64,000 nucleotides of DNA from Anaerolineae bacterium (GTDB lineage: Bacteria; Chloroflexota; Anaerolineae; Promineifilales; Promineifilaceae), in assembly GCA_023382655.1 (NCBI GenBank), contig JAHDWK010000005.1, forward strand, positions 62,001 through 126,000, in the 5' to 3' direction. Under the pieces are notes generated by a model. It had not been told where the DNA came from, ran no database searches, and saw nothing but the letters and a program-made list of their open reading frames with translations. A program made the position numbers and the translations under genes. Of this stretch, positions 56,062-64,000 are shown piece by piece (the first letter of the stretch is position 1; every line of letters begins with the position of its first letter).

Positions 56062-57098
56062 ACCCACTCTTGCCGCAATGGGGTTTTGGTGTGGAGGCTG
56101 GCATAACTACCTAACAGGATGAGCGGCAGTATCAGGACCAGATGATAAACAATGGTGTAACTGACAATCACGGCCTCATCGTTATAACCGAACTGCAACA
56201 ACAAAAAGGCCACGACGCCATCAAAAATACCGATTTTGCCGGGAGTAGAAGGTGGTACTAAAGCTACCATGACGGCGATGTTGATGATGGTCGCTTCCAC
56301 CCAGCCAAATGGCAGATCAAATGCCCACAGCAGCAGCAGCGGCGTGATAACTGAACAAACCGCGATCAGAATGGAAATGGCAATGAGCAACAGGGACAAC
56401 CGCCGGCTGCGGAGAGCCGCCAGCCCGGCCAGGCCAGAAATTGTCCAGCGGGAGAGGCGTTGGCCTAAAGCTGCCGGCAGGCGGCCAAAAATAGCGGCCA
56501 TCACCCGGATCACCAGTTCGGTTCGGGCGGCCATGAGGTAGAGCAGCAGCAAGATAAAGAGGGCAGCGGCGCTGGCCGTGAGGGTAGCGGTGGTCTGATT
56601 GAGCGAAGGGGGCAGGGTGACGGCCGTGACCACCACCAACACCATCAGTCCTAGCGTCAACAGTTCCAGGGTCTTTTCCAGCACCAGTGTGGCCAGCGCC
56701 TGCGTTTTTTTAATGCCTGTTTGCCGGTCAAGGGCCACAATGCGGGTTAACTCCCCTAAACGTAAAAAAGGGATCAGGATGTTAATATAAGCCCCCATCA
56801 ACATAGCCCAAAAAAACGGAGGCAGCGGCGGCGCCTGGTGATGGGGCGGAAACATCAACTGCCAGCGCCACGCCTTCAACAGCAGTGTCAGTATCGTAAC
56901 CGCCAGCGCCGCTGTGATGAGCCATAGATTGGCCGCGGCCATCGCCTGCGCCATTTCGGTCAGGCTGACCCGGCTGACGAGATACCACACGCCAGCCGCC
57001 AGCAAAAGTATGGTTAACAGAACAGTGAACCAGGCCCATACTCGTTGGCCGGTGGTCGGTTTTGCTGATTGGTTCGGCAGCAGATCAGACTGATTCAT
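56058..57098 (-). CDS. Flippase-like (LPG synthase TM region, UPF0104) membrane protein
   Basis: About 346 residues from ATG 57098. Eight TM segments with the AglD/MprF-N-type landmarks: LLKAWRWQLMFPP, GAYINILIPFLRLGELTRIVAL, KTQALATLVLEKTLELLTL and VPPSTPGKIGIFDGVVAFLLLQFGY. Members translocate or help to synthesise lipid-linked glycans. With the GT2 gene it forms a two-gene unit in lipid-linked glycan or glycolipid synthesis. Confidence 0.88.
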   Translation of the reverse strand: MNQSDLLPNQSAKPTTGQRVWAWFTVLLTILLLAAGVWYLVSRVSLTEMAQAMAAANLWLITAALAVTILTLLLKAWRWQLMFPPHHQAPPLPPFFWAMLMGAYINILIPFLRLGELTRIVALDRQTGIKKTQALATLVLEKTLELLTLGLMVLVVVTAVTLPPSLNQTTATLTASAAALFILLLLYLMAARTELVIRVMAAIFGRLPAALGQRLSRWTISGLAGLAALRSRRLSLLLIAISILIAVCSVITPLLLLWAFDLPFGWVEATIINIAVMVALVPPSTPGKIGIFDGVVAFLLLQFGYNDEAVIVSYTIVYHLVLILPLILLGSYASLHTKTPLRQEWV

Positions 57099-57113
57099 GA
57101 TAAACGGGGACAA

Positions 57114-57146
57114 TAAAAAAAGACCTGGGCGTCTCCCCAGGTCTTT
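57114..57146 (-). terminator. Rho-independent terminator of L,D-transpeptidase gene
   Basis: An 11-bp stem (AAAGACCTGGG/CCCAGGTCTTT) followed on the minus strand by TTTTTTT, 18 bases after the stop codon at 57164. Confidence 0.9.
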
Positions 57147-57163
57147 GCTGTTTTAGGCTGGCG

Positions 57164-58246
57164 CTACGGCCCGGCAAAAGGATGCTGCGGATCGTAACGG
57201 GTGAAGTAATGCTGGGGATCGGAGGTATGAACCCACACATAGAGATCATGGGGCGCACCTTCTGACCAGTAAAATACCCATTCGGCGTCACGCGGGGGCA
57301 TATTGACGCAACCATGGCTGTGTTTATAGCCAAAACGGTCATGCCAGAAAGCGCCATGAAGGGCAATGTCATTATCAAAGAACATGGTGTGGGGCACATC
57401 TTCAATGAAATAATAGTCAATTTTGCCCTCAGCGCCAGACATTTTGGTTTTCAGGTGGCGATCCCAAACCTGGAATAACCCTTCATAGGTGGGCCAACGG
57501 TTCAGACCACTAGAGACTAATCCGGCATAGACCATTCGGTCGCCTTCATAGGCGGCAAAGGTTTGCTCGTACAGGTCAATTTCTACCCAATACTCTTCTG
57601 GGCCCACGCCCTCAGGGCGCTGATTAGGATCAACCAGGCTGACGTAGGTCTGGCGCATCCAGCGGCCACCGCCAATGTTGTACCAGAGCCAGCCTTCCTC
57701 ATCTTCTACGGCATCATACACTTCCAGGAAGGTATAGCGCGGCAGTTTGACGGCATCGGCCGGGGGTTCGGCGCCTGGTTCCAGGCTGTACCAGTAATCG
57801 GCCACCATCCAACCAAACGGCCGTTCCAGCACATTGTGAATCTCAACGCCGGTAAACTCGGACACACTGGTTAAGGTCAGGTCTTCGGCCCGTACCCATT
57901 CGCCGTAGTTCATTTCATACCAAAGCCGTCCCTCATTTTCGACGCCATAGTTAAGCGTGGAAAAAAGAAAACCATCGCCCACATTACGCACCACAGGGTT
58001 GTTCATACTGGGGCCACTGTAGACATCAATCAGGTCTTTCAGGCGGGCATAACGTTGCAAAGGCAAAATGCTGTTGGCAAACGGTTCGGGGCGCACAAAC
58101 GTGGGCGAAGCTGGTTCTGCCTCGCATACATGTCCAATTTCGTCAGAGAAAAGGTAACAATCGGCGGCGAGTGCGGTACCGGCTATCACCCCTAATGCGG
58201 CTATGATCATGAAAATGGCGAGTCCCCATTGAATGATTTGTCTCAT
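57164..58246 (-). CDS. L,D-transpeptidase (YkuD) with SH3-like repeats
   Basis: About 360 residues from ATG 58246 (AAGGAGAACA right upstream). A signal peptide (LAIFMIIAALGVIAGTALAA) is followed by two SH3-like parts (YARLKDLIDVYSGPS ... LWYEMNYGEWVRAEDL and YTFLEVYDAVEDEEGWLWYN). The YkuD domain carries IALHGAFWHDRFGYKHSHGC and VNM; His and Cys of the HxxxxxSHGCxN motif are intact. It makes 3-3 peptidoglycan cross-links or attaches surface proteins. Functions with alanine racemase in wall synthesis. Confidence 0.94.
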   Translation of the reverse strand: MRQIIQWGLAIFMIIAALGVIAGTALAADCYLFSDEIGHVCEAEPASPTFVRPEPFANSILPLQRYARLKDLIDVYSGPSMNNPVVRNVGDGFLFSTLNYGVENEGRLWYEMNYGEWVRAEDLTLTSVSEFTGVEIHNVLERPFGWMVADYWYSLEPGAEPPADAVKLPRYTFLEVYDAVEDEEGWLWYNIGGGRWMRQTYVSLVDPNQRPEGVGPEEYWVEIDLYEQTFAAYEGDRMVYAGLVSSGLNRWPTYEGLFQVWDRHLKTKMSGAEGKIDYYFIEDVPHTMFFDNDIALHGAFWHDRFGYKHSHGCVNMPPRDAEWVFYWSEGAPHDLYVWVHTSDPQHYFTRYDPQHPFAGP

Positions 58247-58397
58247 TGTTCTCCTTAACTTCCACACTTGATAACTCTGATGACCTGTAGTTTAACACAA
58301 CAGGCGGATTTTGGCTTAACGGCCGTCAACTAACTCATGCCCCCGATAGTACCACTGATAATTCTGCCCTTACAAGAAAGACGGGGGCCAATTCATT

Positions 58398-58470
58398 TAC
58401 GATTCACCATTTTCCGTTTACCATTGAGCGCCACCATCCGATCACGGATGACGACAAACGGATTACGGAA
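58398..58470. repeat. Degenerate word-repeat array before the DUF554 gene
   Basis: GATTCACCATTTTCCGTTTACC, then CCGATCACGGATGACGACAAACGGATTACGG: scattered words of the CGGATTACGG family in the 5' region of the DUF554 gene. No ribosome binding site between it and the ATG. Confidence 0.6.
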
Positions 58471-58479
58471 TACAAAACA

Positions 58480-59202
58480 ATGACCGGAACAATCATCAAC
58501 GCCATTACCGTATTGATTGGGGGGATTTTGGGCACCATTTTGGGCAATCGCTTTCCACAGCGGATGCAAGAGACGGTATTTGCCAGCCTGGGATTGTTCA
58601 CCCTGGTCATTGGCTTGCTCAGCGCCCAGGCGACGGGCAACCCGCTGATTGTGCTTGGCAGCCTGCTGGTGGGGGCGCTCATTGGTGAAGGGCTGCGTAT
58701 TGAAGCCGGGCTGGAACGATTTGGCGGCTGGCTGCAACGGGTGTTGATGCGGGGACAAGGGGGTGACGCGGCCCGGTTTATTCAGGGTTTTGTCACCGCC
58801 AGCCTGGTTTTTTGTGTGGGGCCGCTAACCATCCAGGGAGCCATTGAGGATGGGCTGACAGGTGATTACACCAAGCTGGCGATAAAGGCCATGCTGGACG
58901 GTTTTGCGGCGCTGGCTTTTGCCAGCACCATGGGGGCGGGGGTGATTGCCTCGGTCATTGTCATTTTGCTGTTTCAGGGGGGGCTGACGCTGCTGGCCAG
59001 TATGGGAGCCAGTGTTTTTACACCGGCGATGACGGCCGAACTCACGGCCACGGGTGGTGTGGTGCTGCTGGCAATCAGCTTTCGTTTGCTGGAGTTGAAA
59101 CAAATCCGCGCGGCCAATCTGCTGCCCGCCCTTTTTATTGCCCCGCTGGCAGTGGCGGTGATGGATGCGTTGGGGATTGTGTATTATCCCGTGCTTTCGT
59201 AA
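58480..59202 (+). CDS. DUF554 (YqgA/YdfK-like) membrane protein
   Basis: A 240-residue polytopic protein. TGTIINAITVLIGGILGTIL, MQETVFASLGLFTLVIGL, LLVGALIGEGLRIEAGLERFG, ARFIQGFVTASLVFCVGPLTI, QGAIEDGLTGDY and GVIASVIVILLFQGGLTLLA match the DUF554 family well. Function unknown; assumed to be a transporter or permease-like protein. Stop TAA is the start of a TAATCCGTGAACC word. Confidence 0.92.
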   Translation: MTGTIINAITVLIGGILGTILGNRFPQRMQETVFASLGLFTLVIGLLSAQATGNPLIVLGSLLVGALIGEGLRIEAGLERFGGWLQRVLMRGQGGDAARFIQGFVTASLVFCVGPLTIQGAIEDGLTGDYTKLAIKAMLDGFAALAFASTMGAGVIASVIVILLFQGGLTLLASMGASVFTPAMTAELTATGGVVLLAISFRLLELKQIRAANLLPALFIAPLAVAVMDALGIVYYPVLS

Positions 59203-59232
59203 TCCGTGAACCGATTACGGGTCACGGATTAC
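59199..59232. repeat. Word-repeat hairpin shared by two convergent gene ends
   Basis: GTAATCCGTGA (59199-59209) pairs with TCACGGATTAC (59222-59232). On the plus strand it carries the TAA stop of the DUF554 gene. On the minus strand it encodes Val-Asn-Arg-Asn-Pro-stop of the EamA transporter. Confidence 0.9.
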
Positions 59233-60139
59233 GGTTCACAGCCCTTCGCCGGCCGAGCGTGACGATGATGACGCCGATGATCACGGCCGTACCCCCCACC
59301 ACCCCCTGCACTGTCGGTATGGTGCCAAACAGGGCAAACGACCACATCACAGCCACCACCGGGCTAAGCGTCAGGATAATGGCGTGGTAGCTCATTTGCA
59401 GACGGCGCAGCGCCAGGTAGTACAGGACGCGACTGATGACCACATCAAAGGTGCCCGCCAGCAGCAGGTATACCCAGGCCTGGGGTGGGGGTGTTTGCCA
59501 TTCTCCCTGAACCAACACAAAAAACAGCAAGAAAAAGGTAGTGCCGGCCACGCGAAATAGGAAGAAGTTACTGAACTCAATGTCCTGCCCCCATCGTTTG
59601 ACAACGGCCGTATGCAGCGCATAAATAAACGCCGACAACAGCACCACCGCCGAGCCAATTAGCAAATTATTACCACCGCCCGACTGAAAGGTGACGATAA
59701 AAACGCCCAAAACGGCCACGCCCGTGCCCATCACTTCCGGGCGCGTTAACCGTTCGCCCAGCCACAAAATGCTGAGTCCCAGGGCAAATAACGTGGACGT
59801 TTGCGCCAGCAGGGAAGCGGCTGCCGGGTCAATAAAGCGCACCGAGGAATAACTGAGGGTGGTGGCGGTGGCTACCAGCAAACCCACCACCGCAAAAAAG
59901 CGGCCATGCTGCCAAAGTACCGATAGATCAATGGCACGTCGCCAGCCCAGGAACACGGCCGTTTCCACCGTGGCAATGGCTAATACCAAAAAAGCAGATG
60001 TAATAGGGGGCAAATAGGGCAGCAACAGCCGAGCAAAAACAAAATGCAGGCTATCTACCAGCAGCAAAATAGCCAAAACCAGGGGCATATTAGCGGACAA
60101 ACGGGCGGCGGCAGAAGGAACCACAGAAGGCGTTTCCAT
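59222..60139 (-). CDS. EamA/DMT-family transporter
   Basis: About 305 residues from ATG 60139 (GGAGACTG upstream); 78 nt of earlier open frame is rejected. Ten TM segments in two EamA repeats: first with SVRFIDPAAASLLAQTSTLF and LGLSILWLGERLTRPEVMG, second with RRLQMSYHAIILTLSPVVAV and FGTIPTVQGVVGGTAVIIGV. Drug/metabolite exporter type, substrate unknown. The C-terminal residues come from the repeat. Confidence 0.92.
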   Translation of the reverse strand: METPSVVPSAAARLSANMPLVLAILLLVDSLHFVFARLLLPYLPPITSAFLVLAIATVETAVFLGWRRAIDLSVLWQHGRFFAVVGLLVATATTLSYSSVRFIDPAAASLLAQTSTLFALGLSILWLGERLTRPEVMGTGVAVLGVFIVTFQSGGGNNLLIGSAVVLLSAFIYALHTAVVKRWGQDIEFSNFFLFRVAGTTFFLLFFVLVQGEWQTPPPQAWVYLLLAGTFDVVISRVLYYLALRRLQMSYHAIILTLSPVVAVMWSFALFGTIPTVQGVVGGTAVIIGVIIVTLGRRRAVNRNP

Positions 60140-60325
60140 GAACAGTCTCCAGCAGACAAACTCCAGAAGCGGCGGAGTGTAGCGGCGGCGGGTACGGCCG
60201 TCAACCAGGCCCAACAATCCTGACTGAAATTTAAGATTGGATAGGTTATACTAATTGGCATATACCGTTCCGGCAAATACCACCTGCTTCCGACGGTTAT
60301 TCATCCTCACAAGGGAAACGAAGCT

Positions 60326-62293
60326 ATGAGTGAACCAGAGCATGCGCCGCCAATACAACAATTAGAAGCAGCGCTGCAAGAAAGTGAAACCCGTTACCGT
60401 AATCTGGTGGAAGCTTCACCCCTCGGTATTGCTGTCCATGCGGACGAAAAAGTGGTTTATATCAACCCGGAAGCAGTTCGCTTAATGGGGGGGCAAACAG
60501 CCAATGATTTTCTGGGTCGTTCCATTTGGAGTTTTGTTCACCCGGATTATCTGGCGGGCGTCCAGGAGCGTATTGGGCAGTTATATACCATGAGGCAAGA
60601 CGTGGGCATGGCGGAAGAAAAGTTCATCCGGCTCGACGGCCGGGCCATAGATGTGGCCGTCGCCGCTACTTCCGTCAATTACATGGGTGTCCGCGCCTCC
60701 CAGGTGGTTTTCCGCGATATTTCCAAACGTAAAGAGGCAGAACGCCAGCTTCAACATAGCGAAAAACGTTTTCGCAGCATCATTGAACAATCGGTAGATG
60801 GCATTATGCTCACCAATGCAGCCGGGGAGATTGTGGAATGGAACCCCGGTATGGAGCACATCACGGGCTACGGCCGTGACATCGCGCTGGGCAAGCCTCT
60901 ATGGGAAATAACCAACCGGCTGCTGCCCGATGGTGATCACCATTGGCTAGACATACAAAGCCTGCAAAGTCAGGTGCTTGCTTTTGCCGAGACTGGCGAA
61001 GCCGTTCCTTTCAATGAGATAGATGAACGGACCATACAAACCAGCCAGAGCGAACGGCGCATTGTCCAGGTAATGAACTTTGCCATCCCTGCCGAAGACG
61101 GCGCCATGTGCGGCAGCATCTTCCGCGATGTCACTGAAAAAATCGCCCAAGACCGGCAAATGCAACAGCAAGAACGTATGGCGGCAGTAGGTCAACTGGC
61201 TGCCGGCATCGCCCACGATTTTAACAACATTCTGGCCGTTATTATGCTCTATGCGGACATGGTGCTGCGTTCCAATCAACTGCCGTCCCATACTGTCACT
61301 GCCATCAAAACCATCATCCAGCAATCCAACCGCGCCGCCGAACTGATTCAGCAGGTGCTGGACTTTAGCCGTCGTACCGTGTTGGAAAAACAGTTGGTAG
61401 ATTTACGGCCGTTGCTGCAAAACCTGGCCGAAATGTGGCAGCGCACCCTCCCCAGTCCCATCCACTTCCAGCTAAATGCCGGTCAGGACGATGTAACCAT
61501 TTACGCCGACCCCACACGCATCCAGCAAATCTTTATGAATCTGGTGGTGAATGCCCGTGATGCCATGCCCCATGGTGGGCAGCTTTCCCTTAGCCTGGAC
61601 CGTATCCAAGCATACCAACACCCGGCCCCCGGCCTCAACCCGCAAATTAAAGAGTGGATCAAAGTGACCGTGGCCGACACCGGTTGTGGCATCCCCTCGG
61701 ATGTGATCCCCCGTCTTTTTGAACCCTTTTTCACCACCAAAGAACCCGGCAAAGGTACTGGCCTGGGGTTAGCGCAAGTTTACGGCATTGTCAAACAACA
61801 TGATGGTCATATTGAGTTAACCAGCGAAACAAACAAAGGCACGGTCTTTGTCCTTTTTTTTCCGGCTCTTACCCAACCCGCATTGTTGGTAGAAACAGGC
61901 GAACGGGATGGCCTTCACCTGGGACACAATCAGACCATCCTGCTTATCGAGGATGACCCGTTTGTGCGTGAGGCGCTGACAAACAGCCTGATGGCGCTCC
62001 GGTATAAGGTCATTTCTGCGCCGGACGGCCGGGAAGCATTGCTTATTGGACAACAGCGTCACCGGCAAATAGACCTCATTCTCAGCGATATGGTCATGCC
62101 CCATCTGAGTGGTTTGCATCTACGCCGCCAATTGCCGGAAGAATTAAAGAGCAAACCGTTTGTGCTGCTCACCGGCCATCCCCTGGACGAGGATGAGACC
62201 AAACTGCAAGAATTAGGGATTGCCGGTTGGTTGATGAAGCCCGTCGCCTTAGAAAAACTGTCTCAGCTATTGTTCCAGATTTTGCCAAAATAA
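60326..62293 (+). CDS. Hybrid sensor histidine kinase (PAS-PAS-HisKA-HATPase-REC)
   Basis: A 655-residue soluble protein. PAS 1 (about 20-140, [20 protein letters not shown]) and PAS 2 (about 145-280, [20 protein letters not shown]). Then HisKA with H-box [16 protein letters not shown] (His near 300), HATPase_c with N-box [15 protein letters not shown]1 DTGCGIP, G2 [12 protein letters not shown]. The C-terminal receiver has LLIEDDPF, phospho-acceptor [13 protein letters not shown] and MKP. The HDFNN type H-box is that of the NtrB-like/HisKA_4 group. AAGGGA precedes the start. McrB starts 26 bases downstream on the same strand. Confidence 0.94.
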   Translation: MSEPEHAPPIQQLEAALQESETRYRNLVEASPLGIAVHADEKVVYINPEAVRLMGGQTANDFLGRSIWSFVHPDYLAGVQERIGQLYTMRQDVGMAEEKFIRLDGRAIDVAVAATSVNYMGVRASQVVFRDISKRKEAERQLQHSEKRFRSIIEQSVDGIMLTNAAGEIVEWNPGMEHITGYGRDIALGKPLWEITNRLLPDGDHHWLDIQSLQSQVLAFAETGEAVPFNEIDERTIQTSQSERRIVQVMNFAIPAEDGAMCGSIFRDVTEKIAQDRQMQQQERMAAVGQLAAGIAHDFNNILAVIMLYADMVLRSNQLPSHTVTAIKTIIQQSNRAAELIQQVLDFSRRTVLEKQLVDLRPLLQNLAEMWQRTLPSPIHFQLNAGQDDVTIYADPTRIQQIFMNLVVNARDAMPHGGQLSLSLDRIQAYQHPAPGLNPQIKEWIKVTVADTGCGIPSDVIPRLFEPFFTTKEPGKGTGLGLAQVYGIVKQHDGHIELTSETNKGTVFVLFFPALTQPALLVETGERDGLHLGHNQTILLIEDDPFVREALTNSLMALRYKVISAPDGREALLIGQQRHRQIDLILSDMVMPHLSGLHLRRQLPEELKSKPFVLLTGHPLDEDETKLQELGIAGWLMKPVALEKLSQLLFQILPK

Positions 62294-62319
62294 GGCGTTA
62301 ACTCTACACTTCAAACGTT

Positions 62320-64000
62320 ATGTTTCCCAATTGGAAGCTGCAAGAATTACTGGCTCTTATGCGCCGCCGTTACCCCGATTGGGAGAGTTTTTCTCACCCG
62401 GCGTTTGTGGCAGATGAAATTACGACCAAACGGGCTTCGGTAAAAAAAGCCGGGCAGATGTTAAGCCAGTCGGCTTTAGATGACTTGCTGTCTCAGGGTG
62501 ATTTTGACGGTTTTATTGACCGGCTGAATCGTTTAGCCAAAGACAACAATTTGTTGTGGCGGCTGGCGCCGGCATCGGGAGACACGGCCGTACTCTACCA
62601 CCCCGCTCTGGACACCCCCACCTTTTGTACCCACCTGCGCAATCTGCTCTACGGCGACCGCCCCTCGCCAGAGCGTCTGCAAACCTTTTCTGATTACCTG
62701 AAAGAACAAGATTTACCCAATAAATGGCCGTTTGCCACCTATTACCTCTTTTTATGCCACCCGGATAGTGATATTTTTGTCAAACCGCGCACGGCCCGCT
62801 GGTTTCTCAAATTTGTGTGGGCGGAAGGGCCAGATGACGACGCGGCGCTCAAAACCAAAATCCTCATCTCTATGGCCCCTGGCGCAGGTAGTTATGAAGC
62901 GGTGTTGACGCACGCGGCCGAGCTGCGGCAGGCGTTGGCCCCGTTGGGGGCGCAGGATATGGTGGATGTGCAAAGTTTCATCTGGGTGTGTGAGCAGGAA
63001 AGCCGGGAGCAGTCGGGGCGGCTGGATGCGCGGGGACAGGTGGAACTGGATGTGCCGCTCACGCTGTCGGCGCTGCCTGTTGCCTACCAGGTGACAGCCC
63101 CCGTGGCCATGCTACAAGAAACGGCCGCTTCGACTGCGCTCAGTGCCAGCGTACCCACACCCACCACAACATCTCCCCATACCCTGGCTGATTGTGCCGC
63201 CGAAACCGGTTGGCCGGAAGAAGAGTTGCAGCGGTGGGTCGGCGCCATTCAACGCAAAGGGCAGGGCATCCTCTATGGCCCACCCGGTACGGGCAAAACC
63301 TTTATGGCCCAAAAGCTGGCGCAACACCTGGCCGGTCAGGGGGATGGCTTTTGGGAATTGGTGCAATTTCATCCGGCTTACACTTATGAAGCCTTTGTGC
63401 AGGGCATACGGCCGTTCACCGATGACAACGGCCATTTGCATTATGAACTGGTACACGGCCGTTTTCGCCAATTCTGTGTCCGCGCCGCCCAACACACCGG
63501 CCCCTGCGTTCTCATCATTGATGAGATCAACCGCGCCAATCTGGCCAGCGTCTTTGGCGAACTGATGTACCTGCTCGAATATCGTCACGCCGCCATCGAA
63601 CTGGCCGAAGGCGGCCAAACAACCACCCGCTTCAGCATCCCCGCCAACGTCCACCTCATCGGCACGATGAACACCGCCGACCGCTCTATTGCCCTGGTTG
63701 ACCATGCCCTGCGCCGTCGTTTTGCCTTCATTCACTTGCCGCCAAACGCCCAAACGCTGCGCCATTATCATCAGCGTGCCGGGGACAACCTGGATGCCCT
63801 CATTAAAATTGTGGAGCGGCTCAACCGCCAGATTGCCGACCCTCACTATGCCCTGGGGTATGCCTTTTTCATGCACCCGGAGCTGTCCACACACCTGGAA
63901 GCCATCTGGCGCATGGAAATTGAGCCGTACCTGGAAGAATACTTTTTTGACCAACCCGATCAGGTGGAGATGTTTCGTTGGTCAAAAATACGCAAAGAAA
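62320..64000 (+). CDS. mcrB: McrB-type AAA+ GTPase of a type IV restriction system (3' truncated by window)
   Basis: The frame is open from ATG 62320 to the window end (560 codons seen). The N-terminal ~280 residues (MFPNWKLQELLALMRRRYPD, SYEAVLTHAAELRQALAPLG) are not a recognised DNA-binding domain. The AAA+ core has Walker A LYGPPGTGKTFMAQKL, WELVQFHPAYTYEAFVQGI, Walker B VLIIDEINRANLASVFGELM and the McrB signature GTMNTADRSIALVDHALRRR then FAFIH. McrB hydrolyses GTP to drive translocation and, with McrC, cuts DNA with modified cytosine. mcrC would be expected just beyond the edge. No ribosome binding site is visible. Confidence 0.88.
   Translation, partial: MFPNWKLQELLALMRRRYPDWESFSHPAFVADEITTKRASVKKAGQMLSQSALDDLLSQGDFDGFIDRLNRLAKDNNLLWRLAPASGDTAVLYHPALDTPTFCTHLRNLLYGDRPSPERLQTFSDYLKEQDLPNKWPFATYYLFLCHPDSDIFVKPRTARWFLKFVWAEGPDDDAALKTKILISMAPGAGSYEAVLTHAAELRQALAPLGAQDMVDVQSFIWVCEQESREQSGRLDARGQVELDVPLTLSALPVAYQVTAPVAMLQETAASTALSASVPTPTTTSPHTLADCAAETGWPEEELQRWVGAIQRKGQGILYGPPGTGKTFMAQKLAQHLAGQGDGFWELVQFHPAYTYEAFVQGIRPFTDDNGHLHYELVHGRFRQFCVRAAQHTGPCVLIIDEINRANLASVFGELMYLLEYRHAAIELAEGGQTTTRFSIPANVHLIGTMNTADRSIALVDHALRRRFAFIHLPPNAQTLRHYHQRAGDNLDALIKIVERLNRQIADPHYALGYAFFMHPELSTHLEAIWRMEIEPYLEEYFFDQPDQVEMFRWSKIRKE

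Larger units (their letters stand above)
311..63462. repeat. Highly iterated 8-bp palindrome ACGGCCGT, dispersed
   Basis: The self-complementary octamer ACGGCCGT recurs through the whole window. I counted about 128 copies by hand; the first is at 311 and the last at 63455. With independent bases at about 57% GC, one or two are expected in 64 kb. Most copies lie inside genes on either strand, where the three frames read Thr-Ala-Val, x-Gly-Arg or Arg-Pro-x. Some are intergenic, for example near 13031, 26753, 33824, 46879 and 58320. Copies with a changed outer base (near 5306, 8891, 24303, 35231, 52132 and 54856) are far fewer, so the outer A/T pair seems to be part of the motif. The longest gap noticed is about 46.9-49.8 kb. 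Confidence 0.93.

Noticed and set aside
60220-60252. Promoter CTGACT...TATACT before the hybrid kinase
   Set aside because: The -10 box is fair, but the spacer would be 21 bp and no better -35 is present.
63112-63954. 280-residue open frame on the minus strand
   Set aside because: It is antisense to the clear McrB AAA+ core (Walker A, Walker B and MNTADRS), so it is a shadow frame.
1-64000. Prophage, transposase or rRNA operon
   Set aside because: No integrase, transposase, phage structural gene or rRNA sequence was recognised on either strand.

Overview
The window is a piece of a moderately GC-rich bacterial chromosome (about 55-60% GC by eye). It looks like Chloroflexota, probably an Anaerolineae-type filament former. 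The support is indirect: a SpoVS homologue, a BTAD/AAA/TPR regulator, a multi-GAF sensor kinase, DUF4012 and CSLREA-type exported proteins, envelope proteins ending in a hydrophobic segment plus Lys/Arg, a Tat lipoprotein MsrP, and no sign of an outer membrane. No rRNA, prophage, transposase or CRISPR array was found. The one tRNA is tRNA-Glu(UUC). No stretch over about 300 bases lacks a gene.

Layout. 1-7.8 kb: the C-terminal part of a SARP/BTAD-type ATPase regulator, then a co-directional five-gene enzyme cluster (MDMPI/DinB-like, GNAT, VOC, aldo-keto-reductase-like, ThDP enzyme). The cluster is preceded by a SARP-box-like promoter and punctuated by hairpins. 7.8-14.7 kb: four-GAF histidine kinase, proline dehydrogenase, DUF1269 protein, and a GbsR/MarR regulator with a striking operator-promoter followed by an NAD(P)-binding protein. 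14.7-21.6 kb: large CSLREA surface protein, tRNA-Glu, RibD-like reductase, AraC regulator, F420/NADP-oxidoreductase-like protein, a membrane-anchored protein, SpoVS. 21.8-29.8 kb: MsrQ/MsrP methionine sulfoxide repair pair, monoacylglycerol lipase-like protein, folB-folK, a decayed 3'-5' exonuclease, exonuclease III, an alpha/beta hydrolase, alanine racemase, a HAD phosphatase. 29.8-36.5 kb: a divergent pair of vWA-TM-FHA proteins, one AT-rich probably acquired gene, metallophosphoesterase and deoxynucleoside kinase. 36.6-43.7 kb: two Opp-type permeases without partners, a membrane protein, a cytochrome c, an unknown protein, a solute-binding-like protein. 43.9-52 kb: DinB protein, small kinase, YvlB/LiaX-N-like protein, ABC ATPase, DUF5713 protein, orphan antitoxin, formate-THF ligase, small membrane protein, MFS transporter. 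52-58.3 kb: an envelope group (SH3 protein, DUF4012, GT2 glycosyltransferase, flippase-like protein, L,D-transpeptidase). 58.5-64 kb: DUF554 protein, EamA transporter, hybrid histidine kinase, and a McrB-type AAA+ GTPase cut by the right edge.

Two genome-wide sequence habits stand out. First, the perfect palindrome ACGGCCGT occurs about 125-130 times by hand count, roughly one per 500 bp, on both coding orientations and between genes; about two would be expected by chance. It resembles cyanobacterial HIP1 in behaviour but not in sequence. Second, many intergenic gaps hold hairpins built from short reiterated words (TAATCCGT, CCGATTACC, GAGATTGG, GTGAGCAGT and others). These words often supply the stop codon, the last few residues, or the start region of the neighbouring gene.

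All calls are from reading the sequence. No database search was run, so family names rest on recognised motifs and overall resemblance.
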